Under the pieces are notes generated by a model. The model ran no database searches and had not been told where the DNA came from. It saw only the letters and a list, made by a program, of their open reading frames with translations. DNA of 19,949 nucleotides, from positions 1 through 19,949 of the forward strand of contig SSTA01000067.1 of the NCBI GenBank assembly GCA_009469685.1, written 5' to 3'. Source of the stretch: Azonexaceae bacterium. Its GTDB lineage: Bacteria; Pseudomonadota; Gammaproteobacteria; Burkholderiales; Rhodocyclaceae. Numbering within the stretch: the first letter of the stretch is position 1; every line of letters starts with the position of its first letter. The position numbers were made by a program, and so were the translations under genes. Shown piece by piece: positions 1 to 8,571 of the stretch.

Positions 1-1
1 G

Positions 2-400
2 ATCGCAGTCCTCACCTGGGCGATTTACACCGTCGGCCTGGCCTGGCGACCAGCCGGCGTGGACCCCATGCTCATGCTGGCGGCGATGACCCTGGTCGGC
101 CTTTGCGCGCTCATCCCCGCCTACGCCTGGGAAGCCTCTACAGGCCGGACCATAAACCTCCATGCCGGCAGCCTGCTCTCCCTTGCCTACGTCGGCATCT
201 TTCCAGGCTTTCTCGGCTATGTGTTCTACAACCGCGGCGTCGCAGAAGTCGGCGCCAACCGGGCGAGCCTCTTCATCCACCTGATGCCCGTTTTCGGAAC
301 CGCCCTCTCGGCAATCTTTCTGGGAGAGATTCCCCAGCCCTACCATTACTCCGGAATCGCCCTCATATTCGCCGGAATCTGGTTGACCACCCGCCACTGA
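2..400 (+). CDS. EamA/DMT-family permease, C-terminal part (5' end outside window)
   Basis: The reading frame is open from the window edge, so only the last 132 residues of an inner-membrane permease are visible. They hold about four hydrophobic helices: one around TWAIYTVGLAW, one in LMLAAMTLVGLCALIPAYA, one in LAYVGIFPGFLGYVFYNRGV, and a closing pair ending in GIALIFAGIWLT. The segment YVFYNRGVAEVGANRASLF, followed by a helix reading LMPVFGTALSAIFLGE, is characteristic of the second EamA repeat of drug/metabolite transporters (RhaT/YdcZ-like, about 300 residues). The substrate cannot be told from this part. The stop codon shares its last base with the ATG of the following peptidase gene (TGATG), so the two are probably translationally coupled. 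The family call is firm; a specific transport role is not. Confidence 0.88.
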   Translation: MAVLTWAIYTVGLAWRPAGVDPMLMLAAMTLVGLCALIPAYAWEASTGRTINLHAGSLLSLAYVGIFPGFLGYVFYNRGVAEVGANRASLFIHLMPVFGTALSAIFLGEIPQPYHYSGIALIFAGIWLTTRH

Positions 401-1182
401 TGGGAATCCTCGATTTTTTCCGCCGAGCGCCCCCGGCCACCCTTCCAGATTCCCTCTGGGAAGCGACTCTGGGCAGTCTGCCCTTCCTGGCCGCCTTGAC
501 CGAGGAGGAAAAGACACGCCTCAGGGAATTGGTCGCCGCCTTCCTGGCGGAAAAGGAATTCAGCGCGGCCGGCGGGCTGGAACTCGACGATAGCCTCTTC
601 CTCGCCATTGCCGCCCAGGCCTGCCTGCCCATCCTGGAATTGGGGCTAGGCGCCTACCGCGGTTGGGTGGGCATCGTCGTCTATCCCGACGAATTTGTCA
701 TTCCCCGGGTCATCCAGGACGAGGATGGGGTTGTGCACGAATATGACGAAGCCGCCTCGGGCGAGGCCTGGGGCGGGGGGCCGGTCATCGTGTCTTGGAA
801 GGACGCCCAGATGGCGGGCGACGGCTACAACGTGGTGATTCACGAATTCGCGCACAAGCTGGACATGGCCAACGGCGAGGCGGATGGCGTCCCTCCCCTC
901 CCTCGGGACATCCCCCGCCGACGGTGGGAGGAGGTTCTGACCGCCGCCTACGAGGATTTCTGTCGACGGGTCGACGCCGACGAAGAGACCTGGATCGACC
1001 CCTACGGGGCCGAACATCCGTCGGAATTCTTCGCCGTCGTCAGCGAAGCCTTTTTCGAGATTCCCGATGTGGTGGCTGACGAGTACCCCGAGTTTTACCA
1101 CCTGCTGACCCGCTTCTACCGGCAAGACCCCTTGACCCGCCTGGATCGCATGATCGCAGCGGCTGGAGGGGAGCCAAGCTGA
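400..1182 (+). CDS. mtfA: MtfA-type zinc-dependent peptidase (Mlc titration factor A family)
   Basis: A 260-residue cytosolic protein that begins MGILDFFRR and matches the usual MtfA length of about 265. The gluzincin site is clear: HEFAH has H148, E149 and H152, and the downstream HPSEFFAVVSE segment supplies the probable third zinc ligand E209. In Escherichia coli, MtfA binds the glucose repressor Mlc and has Zn-dependent aminopeptidase activity. Whether a Mlc/PtsG circuit exists in this organism cannot be seen here, so the physiological target is open. The ATG at 400 overlaps the stop of the upstream permease and has no strong ribosome-binding site, which suggests coupling. A much longer in-frame extension starting upstream lies inside the permease gene and has the composition of an out-of-frame shadow, so I reject it. 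The stop lies nine bases from the convergent hydrolase stop. Confidence 0.93.
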   Translation: MGILDFFRRAPPATLPDSLWEATLGSLPFLAALTEEEKTRLRELVAAFLAEKEFSAAGGLELDDSLFLAIAAQACLPILELGLGAYRGWVGIVVYPDEFVIPRVIQDEDGVVHEYDEAASGEAWGGGPVIVSWKDAQMAGDGYNVVIHEFAHKLDMANGEADGVPPLPRDIPRRRWEEVLTAAYEDFCRRVDADEETWIDPYGAEHPSEFFAVVSEAFFEIPDVVADEYPEFYHLLTRFYRQDPLTRLDRMIAAAGGEPS

Positions 1183-1191
1183 CCGGAGCCT

Positions 1192-2088
1192 TCAGGCGGC
1201 CAAGAGGAATTCCTTGACCACCGCGATCTGGCCATCGTCCATGAACATGGGCGCATGGCCGACCCCCGGAATTTCCGCGAGGCGGGCCTTCGGACCGCGC
1301 TCGGCCATCTCGAGCCAGGTATCCCGCCGCAGCAGGTCCGATTCGGCCCCGCGAACCGCCAGCGTCGGACACCGGACCGCTTCGTACATCGGCCAGAGAT
1401 CGATATCCACCGCCGCAAAAGCCAGCTTGAAGGCCTGCGCGATGGCGGGATCGTAGAGGAAGCCCCAGCGCCCGTCAGCCCGCCGGCTAACGCTGGTTTC
1501 GGTCAGATGTCGCCATTGCAGGTCGGTCAGGGGCCCGAAGGGGGCGCTCACCGTGCGCACGTAGGTCAGCGCCTCTTCGAAGCTCCCCCAGGTGGGATCG
1601 GTGCCGACGTATTGGCCGATGCGCCGCAGGGATTCGCCGGTGATCACGGGCCCCACGTCGTTGAGCACCAGCCGGGTGACGGGCGTGTCCGGCAGGCCGG
1701 CCAGGGCCGTCCCGATGAGGCCGCCCATGGAGGTGCCCACCCAATGGATTTCTTCGGCATCGAGCCGGGCAATCAGCGTGATCATGTCGGCCACGTACTG
1801 AGGTAGGGCATAGCCCGCCGGATCCTTCAGCCGGCCGCTGCGGCCCCGCCCCACCACGTCGGGGCAAACCACCCGGTAATGCCCCGCCAAGGCCCGAGCC
1901 AGATCGTCGAAATCCCGCCCGTTGCGCGTCAGCCCATGGACGCAGACGAGTACTCTGCGATTGCCCTGATCGCCCCACTGGCGGTAGGCCATGCGGTGCA
2001 GCCCGGTAGGGCTCGCACAGCGAACGTCGCGATCGACCCACTCGGGGGGACGGGAAAAACAGCGTTTCAGACATGCGAACCAGCCCAT
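1192..2088 (-). CDS. alpha/beta-fold hydrolase
   Basis: A 298-residue alpha/beta hydrolase. The oxyanion-hole motif HGLTRNG starts at H51. The nucleophile elbow GTSMGG gives Ser120. RGAESDLL supplies the probable acid Asp251, and GVGHAP the catalytic His278. Small esterases, lactonases and C-C bond hydrolases share this layout, so no substrate can be assigned. No signal peptide is evident and the enzyme is probably cytosolic. The ATG at 2088 is preceded by AAAGGAGG four bases upstream, which fixes the start. It follows comEC by only 24 bases on the same strand and is probably the last gene of the lolC-lolD-mcp-comEC run. It ends nine bases from mtfA, tail to tail, with no obvious hairpin terminator between them. 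Confidence 0.92.
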   Translation of the reverse strand: MGWFACLKRCFSRPPEWVDRDVRCASPTGLHRMAYRQWGDQGNRRVLVCVHGLTRNGRDFDDLARALAGHYRVVCPDVVGRGRSGRLKDPAGYALPQYVADMITLIARLDAEEIHWVGTSMGGLIGTALAGLPDTPVTRLVLNDVGPVITGESLRRIGQYVGTDPTWGSFEEALTYVRTVSAPFGPLTDLQWRHLTETSVSRRADGRWGFLYDPAIAQAFKLAFAAVDIDLWPMYEAVRCPTLAVRGAESDLLRRDTWLEMAERGPKARLAEIPGVGHAPMFMDDGQIAVVKEFLLAA

Positions 2089-2112
2089 GGCGCCTCCTTT
2101 GGCGGAAGGATA

Positions 2113-4446
2113 TCACCGCCCGTACCAATACCGCGGCTTGAGGGAACGCCAGGAAACCACCTCGGCTCCACCGGCCCCCAGGCGTACGATGACCGCGCCG
2201 TCCCGGTCGGTACGCCAGAGGGTCATTCCTTCCGCACGGTAGCGATCGAGCACGTCTTCCTTGGGATGCCCGAAGCGATTGCGGTAGCCCACGGGAACGA
2301 CGGCATGGCGGGCACCGGTGGCAGCGACGAATTCCGGCGTCGAAGAGGTTCGACTACCGTGGTGGGGAACGAGAACCACATCGGCCGCGAGGTCGCCCGA
2401 GGACCGTCGAAGGATCGCCGCCTCGTCCCGCGCTTCGATATCCGAGGTCAGCAGCATCGCCCGGCCACCCGCAGTCACCCGGAGGGTGCACGAGAGGTGA
2501 TTGGCCTTGCCGCCGATCCCATAGTCTTCGCGCCCGGGGTGCAGGACGACGAAATCGACGCCATCCCAGCGCCAGTGCTGCCCGGCGACACAGGGCATAC
2601 TGCCCGACTCGCCGGTGGAACTCCAGAAGCTACCCACCGGAATCGCCGCGCGTACCGATCCGGTTCCGCCGGCATGGTCACTGTCGCGATGGGTGACGAT
2701 CAGGCCATCCAGGTGATCGATCCCCAAACTGCGCAGAAAAGGCACTACGACCCGCTGCCCTGCGTCGGATTCGGCGCTGTAGAGCGGGCCGGGATCATAG
2801 ACCAAGGCGTGCTCCCGGGTGCGCACCAGTGCGGCCAGTCCTTGGCCGACATCGAGGACGGTGATCTCCGCTTCGCCCTCGGAAGGCCGAGGCGCCGGAA
2901 GGAGGAAAAGCGGCAGGAGCAGCCCTCCCCCAGCCCAGCGCCCGGGCACTCCTCTGGGCAGCAGCAGGATGGCGATCCCCAGGGCTCCCGCGACCGCCGC
3001 TGCCAAGGGAACGGCCGCGCGCTGCCAGACCGGCGCCTCCGCAGCCCAGCGCAAGCCGTCCATCAGGTATTCAAGCGGCACGTGAGCCATCCACAAGAGC
3101 GGATCCCAGGGCACAAGCACCGCCAGCAGCGCCAGGGGCGTCACCACGAAGCTCACGACTGGAATGGCAACAAAATTGGCCAACGGCGATACCAGCGAAA
3201 ACTGGCCGAATACCAGGAGAAGTATCGGTAGCGACGCCAGCGTCGCTGCCCACTGGACGCGCCCCCAGGCCCTGAGCCTAGCCCGCGCCCCTTGACCTTC
3301 GTCGTCGGCGGCTCCGACGTAGAGCAAGGCTCCCACGGCCCCGAAAGAGAGCCAGAATCCCGCCGCCAGCACCGCCCATGGGTCGACCAGGAGCACTGCC
3401 AGAAGCGCCAGGCCCAGCACGCGCCCGGGGGCCACCCGGCGACCCGTCGCGATTGCGATGCTGGCTGTCGCCAGCATGTAGAGAGTACGCTGGGCAGGCA
3501 CTCCGAACCCGGCCAGGGCCGAATAGACCAGCGCCGCCAACAACCCGGCCACGATCGCCGCCCGCTGGGCCGCAATCCTCATGGCCAGGGCCGGGACCCG
3601 GCGCCACAAGGCCCCCACCCCCCAGCCGAACAAGGTCGCCACCAGGGTCACGTGGAGCCCGGAGATGGACATCAGATGGGTCGTGCCGGTCCGGTTGAAG
3701 ACACTCCAGAGATCGCCCTGGATGGCCCGTTGATCGCCCACCGCCAGAGCGGCGAGAACCCCGCCATAGGGATGGCTTTCCACAGGGAGCACGCGGAGGA
3801 AACGATCCCGGATGCTCTGCCGCAGCCGCTCGATCCCGTAGCCCAGACCCGCAACGAAGGGATCGAGAAGGACATTCTCTTCCGACCGCCGCACATACCC
3901 CGTCGCCCGCAGGCCATACTCCAGGAGCCACGCTTCATAATCGAAGCCTTCCGGATTGGCGTTGCCGTGGGGACGCTTCAATCGGAGGGTCAGCCGCCAG
4001 CGTTCGCCGGCAGTGAGCGCCTGTGCGGCCTCCGTCGCCTCATCCCCCGGCCCTCGGTACCAGGAGATCAGGATGTGACTGGGAATTTGCGCCCCCGGGG
4101 TGGCAACGGATTCGACATCGAAGGCGAAGCGCTCGCCGCGGGAAAACGGCTGTGGCATTCCGGCGATGACTCCCACCACCGTCACGTCCCGGCCTTCCCA
4201 GTGTTCGGCGAGGGCATCGCTCAGTCGCAGTTCTGCCCGCCAGCCCGCCCAGGCGAACCCCAGGGCGAAGCACCCTAGGACTATGGCAAGCCGCCGCGCC
4301 CCCGGCGCAAGTGGCAGAAAAAAGGAAACGATCCCGCAAAATCCTACGGCCGCCCAGAGAGGCAATACCGGCTGCACCTGGAGTGCTATCACGCCTAGGG
4401 CGAAGCCGACTACCGCGCTGCCCAGGACCGGGGACTGTCGGCTCAC
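2113..4446 (-). CDS. comEC: DNA internalization competence protein ComEC/Rec2
   Basis: A 777-residue polytopic inner-membrane protein, the usual length for Gram-negative ComEC, forming the channel that carries single-stranded DNA into the cytoplasm during natural transformation. Two or three N-terminal helices (about 8-70) precede a soluble OB-like region (about 85-190). The Competence membrane domain follows (about 225-500) with the conserved HLMSISGLHVTL at 257-268. A C-terminal metallo-beta-lactamase-like domain (about 525-765) contains DVGQG at 532-536, HRDSDHAGG at 586-594 with the metal-ligand pattern HxxxDH, TSDI at 667-670 and PHHGSR at 694-699. I chose the GTG at 4446, 43 bases after the chemoreceptor stop, because AGGGGGAG lies about nine bases upstream. 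An upstream in-frame start would overlap the receptor gene and add 79 low-complexity Arg/Pro-rich residues. No frameshift was seen, so DNA uptake through this protein is plausible, but pilus and comEA genes are not in view. Confidence 0.95.
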   Translation of the reverse strand: MSRQSPVLGSAVVGFALGVIALQVQPVLPLWAAVGFCGIVSFFLPLAPGARRLAIVLGCFALGFAWAGWRAELRLSDALAEHWEGRDVTVVGVIAGMPQPFSRGERFAFDVESVATPGAQIPSHILISWYRGPGDEATEAAQALTAGERWRLTLRLKRPHGNANPEGFDYEAWLLEYGLRATGYVRRSEENVLLDPFVAGLGYGIERLRQSIRDRFLRVLPVESHPYGGVLAALAVGDQRAIQGDLWSVFNRTGTTHLMSISGLHVTLVATLFGWGVGALWRRVPALAMRIAAQRAAIVAGLLAALVYSALAGFGVPAQRTLYMLATASIAIATGRRVAPGRVLGLALLAVLLVDPWAVLAAGFWLSFGAVGALLYVGAADDEGQGARARLRAWGRVQWAATLASLPILLLVFGQFSLVSPLANFVAIPVVSFVVTPLALLAVLVPWDPLLWMAHVPLEYLMDGLRWAAEAPVWQRAAVPLAAAVAGALGIAILLLPRGVPGRWAGGGLLLPLFLLPAPRPSEGEAEITVLDVGQGLAALVRTREHALVYDPGPLYSAESDAGQRVVVPFLRSLGIDHLDGLIVTHRDSDHAGGTGSVRAAIPVGSFWSSTGESGSMPCVAGQHWRWDGVDFVVLHPGREDYGIGGKANHLSCTLRVTAGGRAMLLTSDIEARDEAAILRRSSGDLAADVVLVPHHGSRTSSTPEFVAATGARHAVVPVGYRNRFGHPKEDVLDRYRAEGMTLWRTDRDGAVIVRLGAGGAEVVSWRSLKPRYWYGR

Positions 4447-4489
4447 GACCCGGGGCTCCCCCTGGGACTTCGGCCTTGCGGGCAGTACG

Positions 4490-6505
4490 TCAGGTCTTGA
4501 AGCGGGCCACTTCCTGGCTGAGATTCTCGGCCAGGCGACGCAATTCCTGAGCAGTGCCGGCGTTGGCGGCGGCGGCGGCATTGTTCTGCTCCGCCATCTG
4601 GGCGATCTTTTCGACGTTCTGCGCGATTTCCGTACTCGCTGCCGCCTGCTCCCGCAACGCCCCGGTGATCTCTCCCACGGCACCCAGAACCTGCTGCGAC
4701 GACGCCTGGGCCTCGTGGATGACGCTACCCGCCTGATTGGCCTGCTCGACGCCTACCGCCACGGACGCTACGCCCTGCTTCATGCTCGCCACCGCCATTT
4801 CTGTCCCGGATTGGATCGAGACGATCATGTCGGTGATTTCCTGGGTCGATTTGGCAGTCCGCTCGGCCAGTTTCCTCACCTCGTCAGCGACCACCGCAAA
4901 GCCGCGGCCCGATTCGCCGGCCCGGGCCGCTTCGATCGCCGCGTTGAGGGCCAGGAGATTGGTCTGGTCGGCGATATCCTTGATCGCCCCGACGATGGCG
5001 GAGATTTCGTTGGACTTCCTTCCCAGGGCCTCGACCGCCGCCGCGCTTTCATTCACTGTCGCCGCGATGCGCTCGATTTCCGCCACGATGCCACCGACCA
5101 TTTGACCGCCCCGCGCAGCAACCCGATCGGACTCCCGGGAATAGCTCTGGGCATCCTCGGCATTGCGCGCTATGTGGTCTACGCCAACGGTCATTTCCTC
5201 GACCGACGCCGCCATGCTCGAAGCGGCATCACTCTGATTTCCGGCACTGTCGGCAATCTCCTTGCTTGAGTTGGCGAGTTGCTCGGTGGCGGTACGCAAC
5301 TGCATGACGCCGCTTTGTATGTTGCCGAGCAGTTTGCGGAACGCTCCCGCCATCTCGTTGAAGTGATCGGCTGCCGCATGGAGTTCGTCATTGCCCTCGA
5401 GGTCGAAGCGCGCCGTCAGATCGCCTCCCGCAAGCTGGGCGGCGCCCCGGGAAAAGACGGCGACGCTGTTGAGAACGGAGAAATACGCGCCTGCCGCCAG
5501 ATAGGCGGCAATCCCAAGACCAAGCAGCGTACCCACGATGTAGGCTGCCCGTAGCCGTTCTGCATCGGCCTGGCGGGCGGCGAGCATTTGTTCGAATTGC
5601 GGGATCAAGGTCTCGTACATGACCTTGTATCCCTGGTCGATGACCCCGGTCGCCTGCTTGAAATAGCTGTCGGGTTCGGTCTGGAAGTGCTCGGCAAGGA
5701 TATCCTCGCGCACCAGGGCGAGAAGCTTCTCCACCTCGGCAGTCAATTCGCGTGCCGCGGGTTCCAAGCTGGGGCGGGTGGCCGGAACCTTATCCATCAC
5801 CTTGGTCAGGTTGATGTTTTGGGCCCGCAGGGTCTGGCCCAATTGCCCAAGGCTGGCAGCCAGGGCGACCTTCATTTCCGGAGCGATCTCCTTCTTGGTC
5901 AGAACCCCCGTCCCCCGGGCGCGTGTGATCCCGAGAGGTTCCAGCAAGGCGGGCATCTTCTGGACCACGGTATCCATCATGTAATAAGTATCCATTTCCG
6001 GATCCAGGGTCAGGCTGGTGTTATCGGCCACCGTCACCATGAACAGGAGCGCCTTGTCGATGATCGCCGAATGCCGCTTGACGTTATCCGCTGCGCTCCA
6101 GGAAAGCCCCTGGGAACGGACCGCCTCCCAGTCCTCACGGATCGCCTTCCAATCGGCATGGCTCCTCAGTTCGGTGGAAAGCGCCGCATCGGTTGCGGCG
6201 AGCGCGTCGGACGCCTCCTTCTCCTTGGCGGCGCGCTTTTCCTTCATGGCCTCGTTGCCGTTCAAGACGCCGGACGACAGACCGCGATGCTGCTGCAACA
6301 TTTGCACCGCCTGATTCATGGGCCTGAGCATGGCCAAGCCGGCACGCTCGGCACGGGCCGACGCGATGTCCCGACTGAGCTGGTCATTGAGGGTGAAGAG
6401 GAAGATCGCCAGGATCACGGCCACCACCGACCCGATAAGCATGAACTTCACCGGATAGCGCAACCGGTCGAGAATTGCCACCGAAGGCTTGAAGAGAGCT
6501 TGCAT
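4490..6505 (-). CDS. methyl-accepting chemotaxis protein with NIT-like periplasmic sensor
   Basis: A 671-residue transmembrane chemoreceptor. TM1 spans about 20-38 and TM2 about 320-344. They bracket a roughly 280-residue helical periplasmic domain. A HAMP domain (about 350-398) and a long cytoplasmic coiled coil follow, with the hairpin tip [18 protein letters not shown] starting near 513 and [14 protein letters not shown] completing it. The sensor contains [15 protein letters not shown] near residue 70, resembling the P-box helix of nitrate/nitrite-sensing (NIT) domains; this is similarity by eye, not a proven ligand. The protein ends ARFKT without a CheR/CheB-binding pentapeptide. I prefer the ATG at 6505 because [18 protein letters not shown] resembles related receptor N-termini and GGGGAAG lies just upstream. 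ATG 6520 and GTG 6553 are in-frame alternatives with weaker support. It sits 60 bases after lolD and 43 before comEC. Confidence 0.93.
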   Translation of the reverse strand: MQALFKPSVAILDRLRYPVKFMLIGSVVAVILAIFLFTLNDQLSRDIASARAERAGLAMLRPMNQAVQMLQQHRGLSSGVLNGNEAMKEKRAAKEKEASDALAATDAALSTELRSHADWKAIREDWEAVRSQGLSWSAADNVKRHSAIIDKALLFMVTVADNTSLTLDPEMDTYYMMDTVVQKMPALLEPLGITRARGTGVLTKKEIAPEMKVALAASLGQLGQTLRAQNINLTKVMDKVPATRPSLEPAARELTAEVEKLLALVREDILAEHFQTEPDSYFKQATGVIDQGYKVMYETLIPQFEQMLAARQADAERLRAAYIVGTLLGLGIAAYLAAGAYFSVLNSVAVFSRGAAQLAGGDLTARFDLEGNDELHAAADHFNEMAGAFRKLLGNIQSGVMQLRTATEQLANSSKEIADSAGNQSDAASSMAASVEEMTVGVDHIARNAEDAQSYSRESDRVAARGGQMVGGIVAEIERIAATVNESAAAVEALGRKSNEISAIVGAIKDIADQTNLLALNAAIEAARAGESGRGFAVVADEVRKLAERTAKSTQEITDMIVSIQSGTEMAVASMKQGVASVAVGVEQANQAGSVIHEAQASSQQVLGAVGEITGALREQAAASTEIAQNVEKIAQMAEQNNAAAAANAGTAQELRRLAENLSQEVARFKT

Positions 6506-6565
6506 CGACGTCTTCCCCATTGTTATTGATTCGTTCTGAGCATCTTCGACCACGCACGCCAGAAT

Positions 6566-7243
6566 CTAACGCGTAATCGTGCCGTCATTCAAGTGCATCG
6601 TTCGACCCGCACGCTCTGCCAATCCGGGATCGTGGGTCACGAGCACCAGCGCCGCACCGCGCGAGGCCGTTTCGCTCACCAGCAAATCGAAGACCGCACC
6701 GGCGGTTCCCCGATCCAGATTACCGGTCGGCTCATCGGCCAGCAGGCACGCCGGACGGGTGACGAGTGCCCGGGCGATGGCTGCCCGCTGCCGCTCGCCG
6801 CCGGACAGTTCGCCCGGACGATGGGCGACCCGGTGGCCGAGACCCACGGCGTGAAGCAACTCCGCAGCAACCGTTTCCGCTTCTTCCCTTGGCGTTCGGC
6901 GGATGAGGAGCGGCATGGCAACGTTCTCAAGGGCAGAGAATTCAGGCAGCAGGTGATGAAATTGATAGACGAAGCCGAGGTGGCGGTTGCGCCAATCACC
7001 CCGCGCTGCTTCACCCAAGGCGGAAAAATCCTCCCCCAGCAGGCTCACGCTGCCCGCCGAAGGCGCATCGAGCCCGCCCAGGAGGTGGAGCAGCGTGCTT
7101 TTCCCGGAGCCGGAGGCCCCCACCACCGCCACCGTCTCGCCGGCGCCGACCTCCAGGTCTATGCCGCGCAACACCGGTACCACCAAATTTCCGCTCTTGA
7201 ACGTTTTGGCCAGCCCACGCGCGGCGAGGACGACTTCACTCAT
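6566..7243 (-). CDS. lolD: lipoprotein-releasing ABC transporter ATP-binding protein LolD
   Basis: A 225-residue ATPase of the LolD/MacB group. It powers extraction of outer-membrane lipoproteins from the inner membrane and their transfer to the periplasmic carrier LolA. All ABC motifs are present: Walker [10 protein letters not shown] (about 42-50), Q-loop [12 protein letters not shown], signature LSGGERQR, Walker [13 protein letters not shown] with the catalytic Glu, and the H-loop LVTHD. The [16 protein letters not shown] stretch is typical of LolD proper. The ATG at 7243 overlaps the end of lolC by eight bases (ATGAGTGA), and a GGAGG inside lolC lies nine bases upstream, so coupled translation is expected. 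In-frame codons further upstream lie inside lolC and are not used. Confidence 0.95.
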   Translation of the reverse strand: MSEVVLAARGLAKTFKSGNLVVPVLRGIDLEVGAGETVAVVGASGSGKSTLLHLLGGLDAPSAGSVSLLGEDFSALGEAARGDWRNRHLGFVYQFHHLLPEFSALENVAMPLLIRRTPREEAETVAAELLHAVGLGHRVAHRPGELSGGERQRAAIARALVTRPACLLADEPTGNLDRGTAGAVFDLLVSETASRGAALVLVTHDPGLAERAGRTMHLNDGTITR

Positions 7244-8483
7244 AGCGCAGCGCCTCCGCCGGATTGACCCGGGACGCCCGCCAGCTCGGGTAAAGGGTCG
7301 CCACGAGGGAGAGGACGAAGGCGATGCCGGTGACGCCCCAGACATCCGTCCATTGCAGTTCCGACGGCAATTCCGAGATGTAATAGACATCCTTAGACAG
7401 GAAGTGCACTCCCAGCAAGCGTTCAAGGGCCGGTACCACGACGTCGATGTTCTGCGCCAGGGCGACGCCACCGGCGATTCCGAGGCCGAGGCCGACCACC
7501 CCCACCAGGGCTCCCTGCACGACGAAGATCGCGAGGATGGAACCCGGCCGGGCGCCAAGGGTGCGCAGAATGGCGATATCGGCCTCCTTGTCGGTCACCG
7601 CCATAACCAGAGTGGATACCAAATTGAAGGCGGCGACGGCGACTATCAGGGAAAGGATGATGAACATCATCGTCTTTTCGATCTGGACGGCCCGGAAGAA
7701 ATTGGCGTGGCTCTTTGTCCAGTCGTAGAGGTAGGCGTCGGCGGAAATCATCGGGGCGATCTCCCGGGTGACGCGGGGAGCCGCCCAAAGATCGTCTATC
7801 TTGAGCCTGATTCCCGTCACCCGGTCCTCGAGGCGATAGAGTTTCTGGGCATCTTCCAGGTGGATGAGGGCCAAGCCGTTGTCGTACTCATACATGCCGA
7901 CCTCGAAAATGCCGACGACGGTGAAGGTCTTGAGTCGGGGCACGACACCCGCCGGGGTCACGGTTCCCTGGGGCGCGATGAGGGTCACCTTGTCGCCCAC
8001 GAAGACGCCGATTCCCCGAGCCAGTTCGGCACCCAGGATGACTCCGAAGCCCCCCGGCTTGAGATCGGCGAGATGGCCGCTCTTCATCGAGTGGTCGAAG
8101 TCTGCGACGCCTTCTTCGAGGTCCGGAATGATTCCCCGGACGATCGCACCGCGCACTCCGTTGTCCACCGCGAACATAGCCTGGGACTGGACGAAAGGCG
8201 CGCTGGCCCGAACGGCGGGGTGGCGTGCCGCCTCGCTGGCCACCCGCGGCCAATCGGAGAGTTCGCCCGACACTCCGGTGATCTGGATATGGGAGGCCAC
8301 GCCCAGAATGCGGGTACGCAGTTCGGTCTGGAAACCGTTCATCACGGAGAGGACCACAATCAGGGCCATCACGCCGAGACCGATCCCCAGCATGGAGATG
8401 AGCGAAATGAAGGAAATGAAGTGGTTGCGGCGCTTGGCGCGGGTATAACGCAGACCGATCAGCAGTTCGTAAGGCAGGGCCAT
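7236..8483 (-). CDS. lolC: lipoprotein-releasing ABC transporter membrane subunit, LolC/LolE family
   Basis: A 415-residue membrane subunit, the normal length for LolC/LolE. It opens [20 protein letters not shown], then a TM helix (about 25-47) with [22 protein letters not shown] large periplasmic domain (about 48-270) follows, then three C-terminal helices and the conserved ending [15 protein letters not shown]. The periplasmic part includes [24 protein letters not shown], which aligns by eye to the region containing the LolA-interacting hook of LolC. Only one LolC/E-type gene is present and lolD follows directly with no lolE, so this could be a LolF-like subunit working as a homodimer unless a second gene lies elsewhere. 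The start at 8483 has no strong ribosome-binding site but fits the family; longer upstream codons read as non-coding. First gene of the minus-strand run. Confidence 0.92.
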   Translation of the reverse strand: MALPYELLIGLRYTRAKRRNHFISFISLISMLGIGLGVMALIVVLSVMNGFQTELRTRILGVASHIQITGVSGELSDWPRVASEAARHPAVRASAPFVQSQAMFAVDNGVRGAIVRGIIPDLEEGVADFDHSMKSGHLADLKPGGFGVILGAELARGIGVFVGDKVTLIAPQGTVTPAGVVPRLKTFTVVGIFEVGMYEYDNGLALIHLEDAQKLYRLEDRVTGIRLKIDDLWAAPRVTREIAPMISADAYLYDWTKSHANFFRAVQIEKTMMFIILSLIVAVAAFNLVSTLVMAVTDKEADIAILRTLGARPGSILAIFVVQGALVGVVGLGLGIAGGVALAQNIDVVVPALERLLGVHFLSKDVYYISELPSELQWTDVWGVTGIAFVLSLVATLYPSWRASRVNPAEALRYE

Positions 8484-8571
8484 GAGGACGGGCGGGCGCC
8501 GGAAGCGGGCGAAGCCGCCATGGTACACTGTTCCCGCCCCCTCAGAATCGCCCTGCCCACCGCCCTCCCCG
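8484..8571. promoter_or_regulatory. divergent intergenic region between lolC and the rpfE-like gene
   Basis: These 88 bases separate two divergent starts, so both the lolC-lolD-mcp-comEC-hydrolase run and the rpfE-like/recJ pair probably have their promoters here. On the plus strand a TACACT at 8524-8529 is a fair -10 box, but nothing convincing lies at the -35 distance. On the minus strand a TACCAT-type -10 has only a weak partner. The region is G/C-rich with no clear operator palindrome. The location of regulation is inferred from gene orientation. Confidence 0.35.

Noticed and set aside
1879..3231. A 450-codon open frame on the plus strand opposite the hydrolase and comEC genes
   Set aside because: It lies antisense to two clear genes, is rich in Gly, Pro and Arg with no motif, and has no plausible start signal.
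4447..4683. An N-terminal extension of ComEC beginning at 4683
   Set aside because: It would overlap the end of the chemoreceptor gene by almost 200 bases and is Arg/Pro-rich shadow sequence; the GTG at 4446 has a good ribosome-binding site.
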